Of a stretch of DNA of 64,000 nucleotides, positions 36,443 to 44,797 are shown piece after piece; positions within the stretch are counted from its first letter, which is position 1; each line of letters starts with the position of its first letter. Under the pieces are notes generated by a model. That model made no database searches, was not told where the DNA came from, and saw only the letters and a program-made list of their open reading frames with translations. Source of the DNA: Vibrio tasmaniensis (GTDB lineage: Bacteria; Pseudomonadota; Gammaproteobacteria; Enterobacterales; Vibrionaceae); the NCBI RefSeq assembly GCF_024347635.1, contig NZ_AP025510.1:1550001-1614000 (forward strand), written 5' to 3'. Made by a program: the position numbers and the translations under genes.

Positions 36443-36847
36443 TTAACTGAAGCCTGCCTCCTTTCTTTCAAGCAAGGCTTTGATTGAACGCTCTGCGAGT
36501 TCTAATAATTCGTCAACTTGTCGAAATGCCGTATCATGATTCTGTTCTAAACATTGCTTCTCTAAAGCGCGAGCTAACTCACCCAAAGGGCGATTACCTA
36601 ATGAGAGTGCGGTGCTGCCGAGAGTGTGAACCTCGAACTCTAGTGTTTGAGCGTCGTTCTGAGCGACAGCCTCTTTTATGGCGACCAAGCGTGTTTGTGA
36701 TTCTTCGACATAATGGTCGATCAAGATCGGGATAATGTCCGCACTTGTATCTCGAATCATTTGCTCTAGAACGCTTTCATCAACAAGCTCGCTAACTTCT
36801 TGTGAGTTTGGGTCTGCGGTTGTGTCTGACGTTACAGTGGTATTCAT
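36443..36847 (-). CDS. Stand-alone HPt phosphotransfer protein next to sypG
   Basis: The 134 residues from the ATG at 36847 have AAGGAC about 9 nt upstream. An N-terminal acidic tail (about 1-22) precedes a four-helix HPt bundle. The phosphorylatable His74 sits in EFEVHTLGSTALSLGN, the HPt signature (H-x-L-x-G-S-x-x-x-L-G). It contains no kinase or receiver domain. It lies 222 bp upstream of sypG, where V. fischeri has sypE and the hybrid kinase sypF, whose own HPt domain passes phosphate to SypG. It is therefore the likely phosphodonor of SypG here. It is distinct from LuxU in sequence and context. Confidence 0.85.
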   Translation of the reverse strand: MNTTVTSDTTADPNSQEVSELVDESVLEQMIRDTSADIIPILIDHYVEESQTRLVAIKEAVAQNDAQTLEFEVHTLGSTALSLGNRPLGELARALEKQCLEQNHDTAFRQVDELLELAERSIKALLERKEAGFS

Positions 36848-37094
36848 CAAACTAAGTCCTTTTGTTGAGCGTAATATCCGTGAGTACTATTAAGTTCTAG
36901 TCATTTTCTAGAATAATTTCAACTGCTTGTCGTAGAAATAGAGCAATTAATTACCATCTCACTCATATTGCTACAGGGATTGTGACAAGCCTAACGGACT
37001 GATTTAATTTTGTTTTCTCTTATGGCGTATAAATTTGGGCGCCTATAAAGTGTAAGGTGCGGATAGAGCTAAGAAGAAAACGAGGCCGATACAA
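36848..37094. other. Intergenic region before the HPt gene
   Basis: About 250 bp of AT-rich sequence between the proV terminator and the HPt start. It should contain the HPt promoter. I see no sigma-54 element and no TTCTCA box here. Confidence 0.5.
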
Positions 37095-37134
37095 ATAAAA
37101 AAGACCACTGCAGTGAATTAACAACAGTGGTCTT
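37095..37134 (-). terminator. Terminator of the proXWV operon
   Basis: Minus strand AAGACCACTG pairs with CAGTGGTCTT around a 14-nt loop and is followed by a T-rich run. It separates proXWV from the HPt-sypG unit. Confidence 0.88.
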
Positions 37135-37149
37135 AGAGAGGGTTAAGTA

Positions 37150-37256
37150 GTTTAGGTTAATCTAAATAGCTGTAACCCAAATAGCTATTACTCAAATAAC
37201 AATAACCCAAATAACGATAATTTAAACAGCCGTGTTTTAAATAACGAAAAGTAGAA
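37150..37256. repeat. Degenerate 15-nt tandem repeat directly after proV stop
   Basis: Plus-strand blocks AATAGCTGTAACCCA (37165), AATAGCTATTACTCA (37180), AATAACAATAACCCA (37195), AATAACGATAATTTA (37210), AACAGCCGTGTTTTA (37225) and a partial sixth (37240) have exact 15-nt spacing. A weaker copy is at 37150. The array begins at the proV stop codon and keeps its reading frame. Confidence 0.75.
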
Positions 37257-38489
37257 CTACGAAGCTTTATCAATCTTTGGCTTTGGGTCAGCTTCTACTT
37301 CTTCCTCGCTACTTTCAGAGAAGATATCAGCAACGGCGCTTCTCTCTAATTCACCCTTCAGATTACCTTCTTCGTCGACAACTGGAAGGGAATAGTCACA
37401 AGACATAGTGTCTGGAAGTACTTCTTCAATTACCGCATCTGGTAAAACAGCAGGAACCTCTTCGTAAATCTCATCACTGAAGTCATGAACAGAGGCATCT
37501 TCAACGGCGTCTTGTAGGCTCTCTTGTGTGACTAGGCCTTGATAGCCGTCATCCGTTACGTGATAAGCGTAATCGTTTTTCAGCATCTTCATTTGTGCCA
37601 GAGCACCTTCAATCGTTTCTGAAGTGATTCGATACAGAGGAGGCTGCATAACCGTTTCAACCGTCAATGCACGAGCACGGTTTACGTCTTTAACGAACGC
37701 CTCTACATAGTCATCGGCTGGATTCAGTAGAATCTCATGTGGTGTGCCTTGTTGTACCAACTCGCCATCTTTCAAAATTGCGATTCGATCGCCGAGACGG
37801 AGTGCTTCATCCAAATCGTGGGTGATGAAAACAATCGTCTTATGGAGCTTCTCTTGCAGTTCAATGAGCTGATCTTGCATTTCACTTCGAATCAAAGGAT
37901 CGAGTGCCGAAAAGGCTTCGTCCATTAATAAGATTTCAGCGTTAGTACACAGTGCTCGCGAAAGCCCAACACGTTGTTGTTGACCGCCAGAAAGCTGGGC
38001 AGGGTACTGCTTGCCGTAACCTTTCAATCCCACCGTTTCTAACCATTCATTGGCTTTTGCTAAACGATCTTCTTTTTTGATGCCTTGTACTTCCAGCCCG
38101 TACGCAACGTTTTCTACCACGGTGCGATGAGGCATTAAGCCAAAACGTTGGAATACCATCGACATTTTATGACGGCGGAACTCTTCTAATTGCTTGGTGT
38201 TGAGGCTCATTACATCAATGCCTTCGACCATGATTTTACCCTGAGTTGGGTCAATTAAACGGTTGAAGTGGCGAATTAGAGTTGATTTACCCGAGCCAGA
38301 AAGCCCCATGATAACGAAGATTTCGCCACGGTTAATCTCAAGGTTTATCTCTTTCAAACCAACGGTATGACCCGTGTCAGCAAGAATCTGCTCTTTGTGT
38401 TCGCCGTTCTGAACTCGGTTCATAACAGACATCGGTTTCGGCCCAAACACTTTGTATAGGCCACTAATCTCAATCAATGGTTTAGTCAT
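37257..38489 (-). CDS. proV: Glycine betaine/proline-type ABC transporter ATPase ProV
   Basis: The 410-residue protein has Walker A GLSGSGKST, signature LSGGQQQR and Walker B LLMDEAFSALDPL. A C-terminal pair of CBS-like segments follows (about 280-390), ending in a very acidic tail (SESSEEEVEAD), as in ProV/OpuAA. It drives compatible-solute import under osmotic stress; the CBS region usually senses ionic strength. It overlaps proW by 8 bp. Confidence 0.9.
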   Translation of the reverse strand: MTKPLIEISGLYKVFGPKPMSVMNRVQNGEHKEQILADTGHTVGLKEINLEINRGEIFVIMGLSGSGKSTLIRHFNRLIDPTQGKIMVEGIDVMSLNTKQLEEFRRHKMSMVFQRFGLMPHRTVVENVAYGLEVQGIKKEDRLAKANEWLETVGLKGYGKQYPAQLSGGQQQRVGLSRALCTNAEILLMDEAFSALDPLIRSEMQDQLIELQEKLHKTIVFITHDLDEALRLGDRIAILKDGELVQQGTPHEILLNPADDYVEAFVKDVNRARALTVETVMQPPLYRITSETIEGALAQMKMLKNDYAYHVTDDGYQGLVTQESLQDAVEDASVHDFSDEIYEEVPAVLPDAVIEEVLPDTMSCDYSLPVVDEEGNLKGELERSAVADIFSESSEEEVEADPKPKIDKAS

Positions 38490-39381
38490 GCTTGAGTCCT
38501 CCTAGGTGCGCATTGGTCCTTCTTGCGTACGCCTGCGAAGCGCGGTCAAAAAGGATTGCTAGGGCCACAATGGCGAAACCATTCATCAAGCCTAATGTGA
38601 AGTATTGGTTAGTAATGGATTTAAGAACCGGTTGTCCTAGGCCTTTAACACCAATCATTGATGCGATAACAACCATAGACAGTGCCATCATGATGGTTTG
38701 GTTGATACCCGCCATGATCGTTGGCATCGCTAGAGGGAGTTGAACACCCCATAAGCGTTGCTTTTTGCTCGCACCAAAGGCGGTAGCCGCTTCCAATACT
38801 TCTTTGTCGACTAAGCGTATGCCTAGGTTGGTTAAACGAATTACAGGTGGAATCGCGTAGATAACCACGGCGATCAGCCCTGGAATCTTACCGATGCCGA
38901 GTAGCATTACCACTGGGATCAAGTAAACGAATGCCGGCATGGTTTGCATGATATCAAGCATCGGCGTAACGATAGATTGCGCTCGATTCGAGCGAGCCAT
39001 CGCAATGCCAATCGGAATGCCTAAGAATATCGAAACCAAGGTACAAACAGTGATGATACTGAGCGTCCGCATGGTGTCTTCCCACATTCCAAAGTAACCA
39101 ATAAGGAGCAGAGAAACGACACAACCTAACGCAAGTTTCCAAGAACGACTTGCAGCATAGACAAGGCTAGTACAAACGGCGAGGACTATAATCCAAGGGG
39201 TTGAGATAAGAAGTTTTTCAAACCAAACAAGGAATGAAAGAAGAGGGTCAAATAGAGATTCAATCATTTCACCGTATTCACGAGAGAATTCACGGTATGC
39301 GCCATCTAGCGTCTTTTTTATGGTTCGTAAATCAGCGCGTTCCATCTCTGGAAAGCTTGATAACCAATTGGTGTCAGCCAT
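38482..39381 (-). CDS. proW: Glycine betaine-type ABC transporter permease ProW
   Basis: The 299 residues have an amphipathic N-terminal stretch of about 50 residues, then about six membrane helices. The EAA loop EAATAFGASKKQRLWGVQLPLA is near 200, and IMMALSMVVIASMIGVKGLG follows. It forms the membrane channel with ProV. Middle gene of proXWV. Confidence 0.9.
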   Translation of the reverse strand: MADTNWLSSFPEMERADLRTIKKTLDGAYREFSREYGEMIESLFDPLLSFLVWFEKLLISTPWIIVLAVCTSLVYAASRSWKLALGCVVSLLLIGYFGMWEDTMRTLSIITVCTLVSIFLGIPIGIAMARSNRAQSIVTPMLDIMQTMPAFVYLIPVVMLLGIGKIPGLIAVVIYAIPPVIRLTNLGIRLVDKEVLEAATAFGASKKQRLWGVQLPLAMPTIMAGINQTIMMALSMVVIASMIGVKGLGQPVLKSITNQYFTLGLMNGFAIVALAILFDRASQAYARRTNAHLGGLKHD

Positions 39382-39524
39382 TTTATATCCTTATAGTTCG
39401 GAGCCACTTGTTCATGCGATGAGGTATCGCCTATGAAAAGGGCTCCGAATCATGAATAACATCAAGTATAGCGACGTTATTTCCGTATTATTGAAGCGTA
39501 ATTGCTTGTTATTAAACCAAGCTG

Positions 39525-40517
39525 TTACAGCTCTGCTTCAACTTTCTTAGCCACTTCTTGAGAAACCCATGGGTGCCATATTTCCGGGAACTCACTCAAG
39601 AAATGGATACTCGCTTCTTCACCATCCGCTTGGTTGTCTTCCATCCAAGCAAGAAGTGAGTTCATTTTGTCGTTAGTGAAACCACGTTTAGTGAAGTAGT
39701 CGTAAGCCTCTGGTGCTCTCGATGCGAAGTCTTCTGTAGTGACTGTGTGCACTGGTGAAGGCGGGTACATGGTCGCTTTAGGTGAATCACAGTCTTCTTT
39801 AGTGGTACAAGTTAGGAACTCTTGCTCATTAACACCACTGCCAAAGTCAACTTTAACCATGTCGTATTTACCTAGAACGGCAGTTGGTGCCCAGTAGTAA
39901 CCAAACCAAGCTTCTTCGCGTTCATAAGCTTTTGCGATAGAGCCAGATAAGCCGGCACTCGAGCCTGGATCAACAATCGTGAAACCGCTGTCTTCGAGCT
40001 CAAGAGCGTTAAACAAGTTTCCGGCGCTGATCTGACAGTTCCAGCCTGCTGGGCAACTGTAGAATGCTGATGTATCTGGGTCTTCAGGGTGCTTAAACAA
40101 GCTAGCGTTTTTACGTACACCTTCGATGGTTGCCATTTCTGGGTATTGTTTAACTAAGTAAGCTGGAACCCAAAAACCTTCTTCACCGCCATTCACAAGT
40201 GCTTTACCTGCGTAGCGAAGACGTTTTTCTTGGACACCCTTATCCAATGCATCTTTTAAGCTGTTGCTCCAAAGTTCAGGTGCAACGTCAGGCTGACCTT
40301 TCTCAATCATGGATGTGCCTGTTGGCATGGTGTCGCCAGGGATAAGTTCAGCATCGCAACCGTAACCATGTTCTAGGATGAATTGGTCGATATTGGCGAT
40401 CAGTGTTGCAGAGTTCCAGTTCATATCTGCAATTGTTACGCTGCCACATTCTCCAGCGTTAGCATTACCGCTGGCTGCTGCTACTAACAAAAATACGGAG
40501 CTTAACTTGTATTTCAT
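39525..40517 (-). CDS. proX: Glycine betaine-type substrate-binding protein ProX
   Basis: The 330 residues carry a signal peptide (MKYKLSSVFLLVAAASGNANA). An OpuAC-type domain follows: VTIADMNWNSATLIANIDQFILEHGYG, then GFWVPAYLVKQYP and FGYYWAPTAVLGKYDMV, with aromatic residues suited to quaternary-amine cation-pi binding. Four cysteines are present in pairs (CPAGWNC, CTTKEDC). Ligand likely betaine, choline or proline; not decidable from sequence. Confidence 0.88.
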   Translation of the reverse strand: MKYKLSSVFLLVAAASGNANAGECGSVTIADMNWNSATLIANIDQFILEHGYGCDAELIPGDTMPTGTSMIEKGQPDVAPELWSNSLKDALDKGVQEKRLRYAGKALVNGGEEGFWVPAYLVKQYPEMATIEGVRKNASLFKHPEDPDTSAFYSCPAGWNCQISAGNLFNALELEDSGFTIVDPGSSAGLSGSIAKAYEREEAWFGYYWAPTAVLGKYDMVKVDFGSGVNEQEFLTCTTKEDCDSPKATMYPPSPVHTVTTEDFASRAPEAYDYFTKRGFTNDKMNSLLAWMEDNQADGEEASIHFLSEFPEIWHPWVSQEVAKKVEAEL

Positions 40518-41113
40518 ATTGAGTTTCCTTTCTCTTTAATAATACAACTAAGGTAACCAAGGTAAATTGATTATCTAAATTGCTCGATGGTGATCCTTTC
40601 CGTGTATTTGAACCATTTGAGCAGAAGGAGGGATGGATGAAGTTTGAATAGATAAATGTGCAAAGTCAGTGAAGTGTGATTTGCCAATTCATCCACTGTG
40701 TTTCAACAGCCATCGGATAACTTTGTCAAACTATTACAAATTCGTCAAAAACCACCTCTATTTATAATCTTAGGGAATAATCGTATGAATTCCATCTTTG
40801 ATGCGATTTACATGGCACTTTAACCGTCTGTGTCACATTACCGCTAAAGTTAGGCTTAGAGCTGTTGATTTTCGAAGGGATTTAAAGGTGGTAAGACCAT
40901 GATTGACGAGTGTGAAATGCGTTGAATGGTTTTTAAAATCTTATTTTCAATAATAATTTCGCCAAAAACACCCAATTTGGTTTTGGGGTATTTAGAGCTA
41001 TCGGGGGGGCTTGAAGTTTAATAGGATAGGTGGCTGTCATGGTATCAATGACAGCCGTGCAGTTGCATAAGAAACCTATAGCTGTACAAGAAAACTATCG
41101 TTGTACAGAAAAG
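40518..41113. other. 596-bp intergenic region sypD / proX
   Basis: No gene seen. It should hold the proX promoter close to 40520-40750. A perfect hairpin GGCTGTCAT/ATGACAGCC lies at 41032-41055 but has no T-run. Degenerate 19-nt repeats follow the sypD stop. No TTCTCA box or sigma-54 element is visible, so proXWV does not look like part of the SypG regulon. Confidence 0.5.
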
Positions 41114-41122
41114 TTACATCGG
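41051..41122. repeat. Degenerate 19-nt tandem repeat at the sypD stop
   Basis: AGAAACCTATAGCTGTACA (41070) and AGAAAACTATCGTTGTACA (41089) agree at 16 of 19 positions. A diverged third copy from 41108 overlaps the sypD stop codon (41114-41116), and a weaker copy lies at 41051. Confidence 0.6.
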
Positions 41123-41803
41123 CAGGTTTAAAAACTCATTTTGATACAGCTTATTTGCCAACCTATCGCGAAGTTTAGTAGGAAGGAATTTCATTCGATT
41201 GATTTGTCTTACCAACTCTTGTGCAAAGCTAGGTGTTTGTTTCATGTTCATCACACAACCCATAAGATTGATACTCTGCGCATCAAGCAGCTTTTTCGCT
41301 TGTTCTAGGTGATGACTTGACGTTTCACCATAGGCGACAACCATCAATGTGCTGTCACAGGCACTCGCAACAGACTGCGCAGGAATGTTGCCTTTGTTTA
41401 TGTTGAGAAGCGGAGAGGTGTCGATGATGACTCGATCGTATTTCTCTAACCATTTATTCACCACTTTTTGTAACGTAGTCGGATCTTTATAAGCCAATTG
41501 TGTTGATGCAACTTGAGGTGCTGGGACTCCGATAAACGTACGATGAGACTCAACATGTTCAATTAACTGTCCCTGTTGATTGTCTTCCAACATGTTCAAA
41601 TCTTTAAAAGCAGGATTGTATAAATTAAGGTCAACATAAAGCGTAGAATGACCGGCAAGAAGAAAGCGCTCGGCTAATGCAGTTGCAATGGACGTTACCC
41701 CGTCACCTGAGTGGCAGGCGGTCACGCAAATCGATTTCTGTCCGTTAAGTTCAGAAGCTAGATACAGTTGTTCTACTTCTGCTTGGATTGCTGAAATAGT
41801 CAT
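41114..41803 (-). CDS. sypD: Polysaccharide biosynthesis ATPase-like protein SypD (CpsD/CapB type)
   Basis: The 229 residues resemble the cytoplasmic kinase domain of Wzc. The P-loop position reads TACHSGDGVTSIATAL, with Val where the Walker A Lys is expected. Walker A' is STLYVDLNLYNPAFK and Walker B YDRVIIDTSPLL. No tyrosine cluster is present at the C-terminus (YQNEFLNLPM). It may therefore be regulatory rather than an active tyrosine kinase. The start overlaps the sypC stop (TAATG). It partners SypO and SypC. Confidence 0.82.
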   Translation of the reverse strand: MTISAIQAEVEQLYLASELNGQKSICVTACHSGDGVTSIATALAERFLLAGHSTLYVDLNLYNPAFKDLNMLEDNQQGQLIEHVESHRTFIGVPAPQVASTQLAYKDPTTLQKVVNKWLEKYDRVIIDTSPLLNINKGNIPAQSVASACDSTLMVVAYGETSSHHLEQAKKLLDAQSINLMGCVMNMKQTPSFAQELVRQINRMKFLPTKLRDRLANKLYQNEFLNLPM

Positions 41804-43902
41804 TATAAAGCTCCTATTAAGACGATCATTGTTGTTAGACGTAATATGTCTTCTAGACCTACACGAGCTTTTTCCATAAAGCTCTCTCGGCGATCTGGGA
41901 TGTAGATAGTGTCACCAGCGCGCAGTACTGGTAGGTTATAAATGTTGGCTGTTTTGCTGAATTCAACAAGGTCGAAGGTACGAGCTTGACCTTGGCAACA
42001 AGACATATTCACAATGGTAATTTTCTCTACGTAAGCATTGTCGGTAGGGCCTGCCGCTTCTGCCAATATATCTAGAATGGTCATGTTGTCGTTGAACACA
42101 TAACGACCTGGGTTGTTAATCGCACCAAGCACACGAACGGTTTCTTCTTTCGGTGTGTCTAACCAGTTTTTACCTTTCTCTGGGATATAAATAGTGTCAC
42201 CGGTGGTTACGTTTGGCAGTAGTGATTCATCACCAGTTTCAAAGTACAGCGATAAATTGAGTTTGCTTACTTTAGAGTAGGTTTTATCGCGATGCGTTAC
42301 ACGAACGTTGTGGATATCGGCGTCCTTAGTAGGCCCGTCAGCTGCAGACAAAATGTCAAGAAAGTGCATGTCTTTGGTGAAGCGGTAACGACCGGGAGCA
42401 TTAACTTGTCCAAAAATGTAAATCGAAGCATCAGAACTTTGGCGAACCCACTGTGACTTATTGTCTGAAGGGTCTTGTGGTAAGTCGTGAACGCGAACGA
42501 TAGAGCCTGCACGAATTTGCGGCATCAAATCTCGTGGCGCACCATTTCTGATGAAATCATCAAGATTAAACACAACTAGCTTTCTACCGGTCACAACTTC
42601 AATTTTTGATGTATCAGCGCGTAGCGTAGGGCCGCCGACGTGTGCCAATAATCCCATGAAGTTCATTTCATCTGACCATTCAATACGACCAGGTCGATTC
42701 ACTTCACCAATAACGTTAACCGCTCTGTCTGGCGCGATCTTCAACCAAGACTTCTCGTTCATGTCGGTTTTCTCTGGAACGAAAATAGCGTCACCGGCTT
42801 TAATATTCGGTGGGTTAGAGTTAGGCAAGCCTTCAGTGTAAGCCGCTAGATCGAATTTAAGTACTCGACCATCCGCTTTGATTACGCGTATTTGACGCGA
42901 CTCTGCAAATCGAGTGGGGCCGCCAGCATTAGCAAGGATATCCATGAAGGTCGCGTCTCTCTTTCCTTCAAAAGCACCGGGAGCGGCTACTTCACCCATA
43001 ACGTAAACCATGTTTGCGCCGGATTTGATCTCTTCTTCTTGCTTCGGCACAAAAATGGTTGCACCCGGGCGTAAGATTGGAAGTAGGCTTTCGTCACCAG
43101 AATCTAAATAACGTTTAAGATTGAACAGCGTCGGTGTGTTATTTGAAATCACACGAATTTGCTCAACACTGGCATAGCGAGTTACGCCGCCCGAACGCAT
43201 TAGTACGTCGACAAGGTCGGTGTTCTCTTTATAAGTGAATGACCCCGGTGCATTTACCTCGCCAAATACTTTAATGGAATTACGAGAATCTGCACTGTCG
43301 CCAGAGTTAGCAAGCTTGGCAGCGTCAAACTCTTGCTCGATGTTACCGACTAGTGGAGAAGCAGGAACAAAAAGCGAATCCAATGATTGCAGAGTAGGTA
43401 ATGTTGATTCATCGCCTGAATCAAGGAATCGTTTGTAGTTAAATTCTTTATTATCCGCGCCTCGCTTAAGAATCAATTTGTCCAGTTGCGCGCCTGGGCG
43501 TAACCCACCCGCAGCGTAAAGCGCCATTTGGATACTTGAACCTAATGCCAGTGTGTATTCGCCAGGCTGTTCTACATAACCTTGAACGTAAATAATGATT
43601 TGTTGTTCTTTGACGTACACCGAAGCGTTAGAAAGATCTTTATAAGCGGTTGCCAGTGATTCTAGAACGACTTTGTTAAGCTGCTCACTGTCATAACCCG
43701 CAACGAATACGGCGCCCACTTCAGGAAGGGTAATGCGGCCACGTTTATCCACTTGGAACCCTGTGTTTAACGTACTTTCACCGGGTACGTTAACTTGGAT
43801 AAGGTCACCGACTTGAACCGCGTCTGAAAACTCTTCGCTCGCATTCACGACATTCGTAAAGCTTAGCGATAGGGTGATGATAAAAGCGATCAATAATTTC
43901 AT
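41803..43902 (-). CDS. sypC: Polysaccharide export protein SypC with many SLBB repeats
   Basis: The 699 residues have a cleavable signal (SLSFTNVVNASEE) with no lipobox. The Poly_export domain (AVQVGDLIQVNVPGES, about 30-110) comes first. About six SLBB-type repeats follow, each with 'V.GEV..PG......' and '..L...GG......': VFGEVNAPGSFTYKE, VMGEVAAPGAFEGK, VIGEVNRPGRIEWS, IFGQVNAPGRYRF, VLGAINNPGRYVF. A C-terminal hydrophobic helix ends the protein (LRLTTMIVLIGAL). It spans the periplasm and forms the export channel with SypD/SypO. ATGA overlap with sypB. Confidence 0.85.
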   Translation of the reverse strand: MKLLIAFIITLSLSFTNVVNASEEFSDAVQVGDLIQVNVPGESTLNTGFQVDKRGRITLPEVGAVFVAGYDSEQLNKVVLESLATAYKDLSNASVYVKEQQIIIYVQGYVEQPGEYTLALGSSIQMALYAAGGLRPGAQLDKLILKRGADNKEFNYKRFLDSGDESTLPTLQSLDSLFVPASPLVGNIEQEFDAAKLANSGDSADSRNSIKVFGEVNAPGSFTYKENTDLVDVLMRSGGVTRYASVEQIRVISNNTPTLFNLKRYLDSGDESLLPILRPGATIFVPKQEEEIKSGANMVYVMGEVAAPGAFEGKRDATFMDILANAGGPTRFAESRQIRVIKADGRVLKFDLAAYTEGLPNSNPPNIKAGDAIFVPEKTDMNEKSWLKIAPDRAVNVIGEVNRPGRIEWSDEMNFMGLLAHVGGPTLRADTSKIEVVTGRKLVVFNLDDFIRNGAPRDLMPQIRAGSIVRVHDLPQDPSDNKSQWVRQSSDASIYIFGQVNAPGRYRFTKDMHFLDILSAADGPTKDADIHNVRVTHRDKTYSKVSKLNLSLYFETGDESLLPNVTTGDTIYIPEKGKNWLDTPKEETVRVLGAINNPGRYVFNDNMTILDILAEAAGPTDNAYVEKITIVNMSCCQGQARTFDLVEFSKTANIYNLPVLRAGDTIYIPDRRESFMEKARVGLEDILRLTTMIVLIGAL

Positions 43903-44735
43903 AATCCACCTCCCATTTTCTCGGCATTTTTAGGGGAGATAACTTCGATGCTGACTCGACGGTTGGTTAAATGGGTACCGTCTGACTCACCTTCAAAAAG
44001 AGGAACGGTTTCACCAACAGATACCGCTTTGATTCGTTGAGCACCTAAGCCAAAAATAGTTAGGTAGCGTTCGACTTGTTTCGCTCGTCCAAGTGCTAAC
44101 TTATCGTTGTATTCTTCGGCACCCGTTGCATCAGCGTGGCCGGTAACAACAAGGTCTAGGGATTTATGTTCTTTCAACAGGTTGGTCGCTTCAGCAAGTC
44201 GCCCCATGTACTTTGGGTTAACTTCGGTAGAGTTCTCTGCAAATTGGTTGTCAACATTAAGCAGGTCATACAACTGTTCGATAACCGACAATTGCATTCT
44301 AAATTGGTTTTCATTTTTTGGTGGTTCACAACGGGCTTGAGAGGTGACGTAATCGAGTTGGACTTCAAGTTCGTTTAGGCGTTTTCTTTGGATGACTAGG
44401 TCGTTGGCCGCATCTAGAAGCAAACCACCTTGTAGTTCACGAGCGATACGATTTTGCTTCTCTATTGCTTGCACAACAGCAGCGGGGAAACACCAACGAG
44501 CACCTTCTTGTATCAAAGCATCTAGGTGCAATTTAGCGAGTTGCCAATCAAAACGTAATCCATGTTCTGGCCCAAGAGGCTCGTCTGGCATGACAGGAGA
44601 GAAGTCTGAGTTTTGATAGTTGATAGAATCATAACTTTCAGCCAAACCCCCTGTGCCTTGTTCAGGATAGCTAGTACAGCCACCCAGAACGAGAGCGGAC
44701 AGAGAAAGGGCTATGTGGTTTTTCAGTATTTTCAT
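43899..44735 (-). CDS. sypB: OmpA-like lipoprotein SypB
   Basis: The 278 residues carry a lipoprotein signal (LSALVLGGCTSYPEQ). A helical middle part (about 60-160) precedes a C-terminal OmpA peptidoglycan-binding domain with LDLVVTGHADATGAEEYNDKLALGRA and NRRVSIEVI. It likely anchors the export complex to the cell wall. Second gene of the sypA-D unit. Confidence 0.85.
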   Translation of the reverse strand: MKILKNHIALSLSALVLGGCTSYPEQGTGGLAESYDSINYQNSDFSPVMPDEPLGPEHGLRFDWQLAKLHLDALIQEGARWCFPAAVVQAIEKQNRIARELQGGLLLDAANDLVIQRKRLNELEVQLDYVTSQARCEPPKNENQFRMQLSVIEQLYDLLNVDNQFAENSTEVNPKYMGRLAEATNLLKEHKSLDLVVTGHADATGAEEYNDKLALGRAKQVERYLTIFGLGAQRIKAVSVGETVPLFEGESDGTHLTNRRVSIEVISPKNAEKMGGGL

Positions 44736-44797
44736 GCCAACGTCCTATGTTTTTACTTTTTATTATTATGTTTTGTTACTTCTAGCTTAGTGGATCT

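Noticed and set aside
36299..36487. Plus-strand 62-codon frame between sypG and the HPt gene
   Set aside because: TTG start, overlaps the 3' end of the HPt gene antisense, no support.
36443..36847. HPt gene as luxU and the neighbouring regulator as luxO
   Set aside because: Gene order differs (luxU follows luxO), the HPt sequence is not LuxU-like, and the pair sits inside syp genes with SypG boxes.
41032..41055. Perfect hairpin after sypD as an intrinsic terminator
   Set aside because: Strong stem but no T-run on either strand; left as a hairpin of unknown role.
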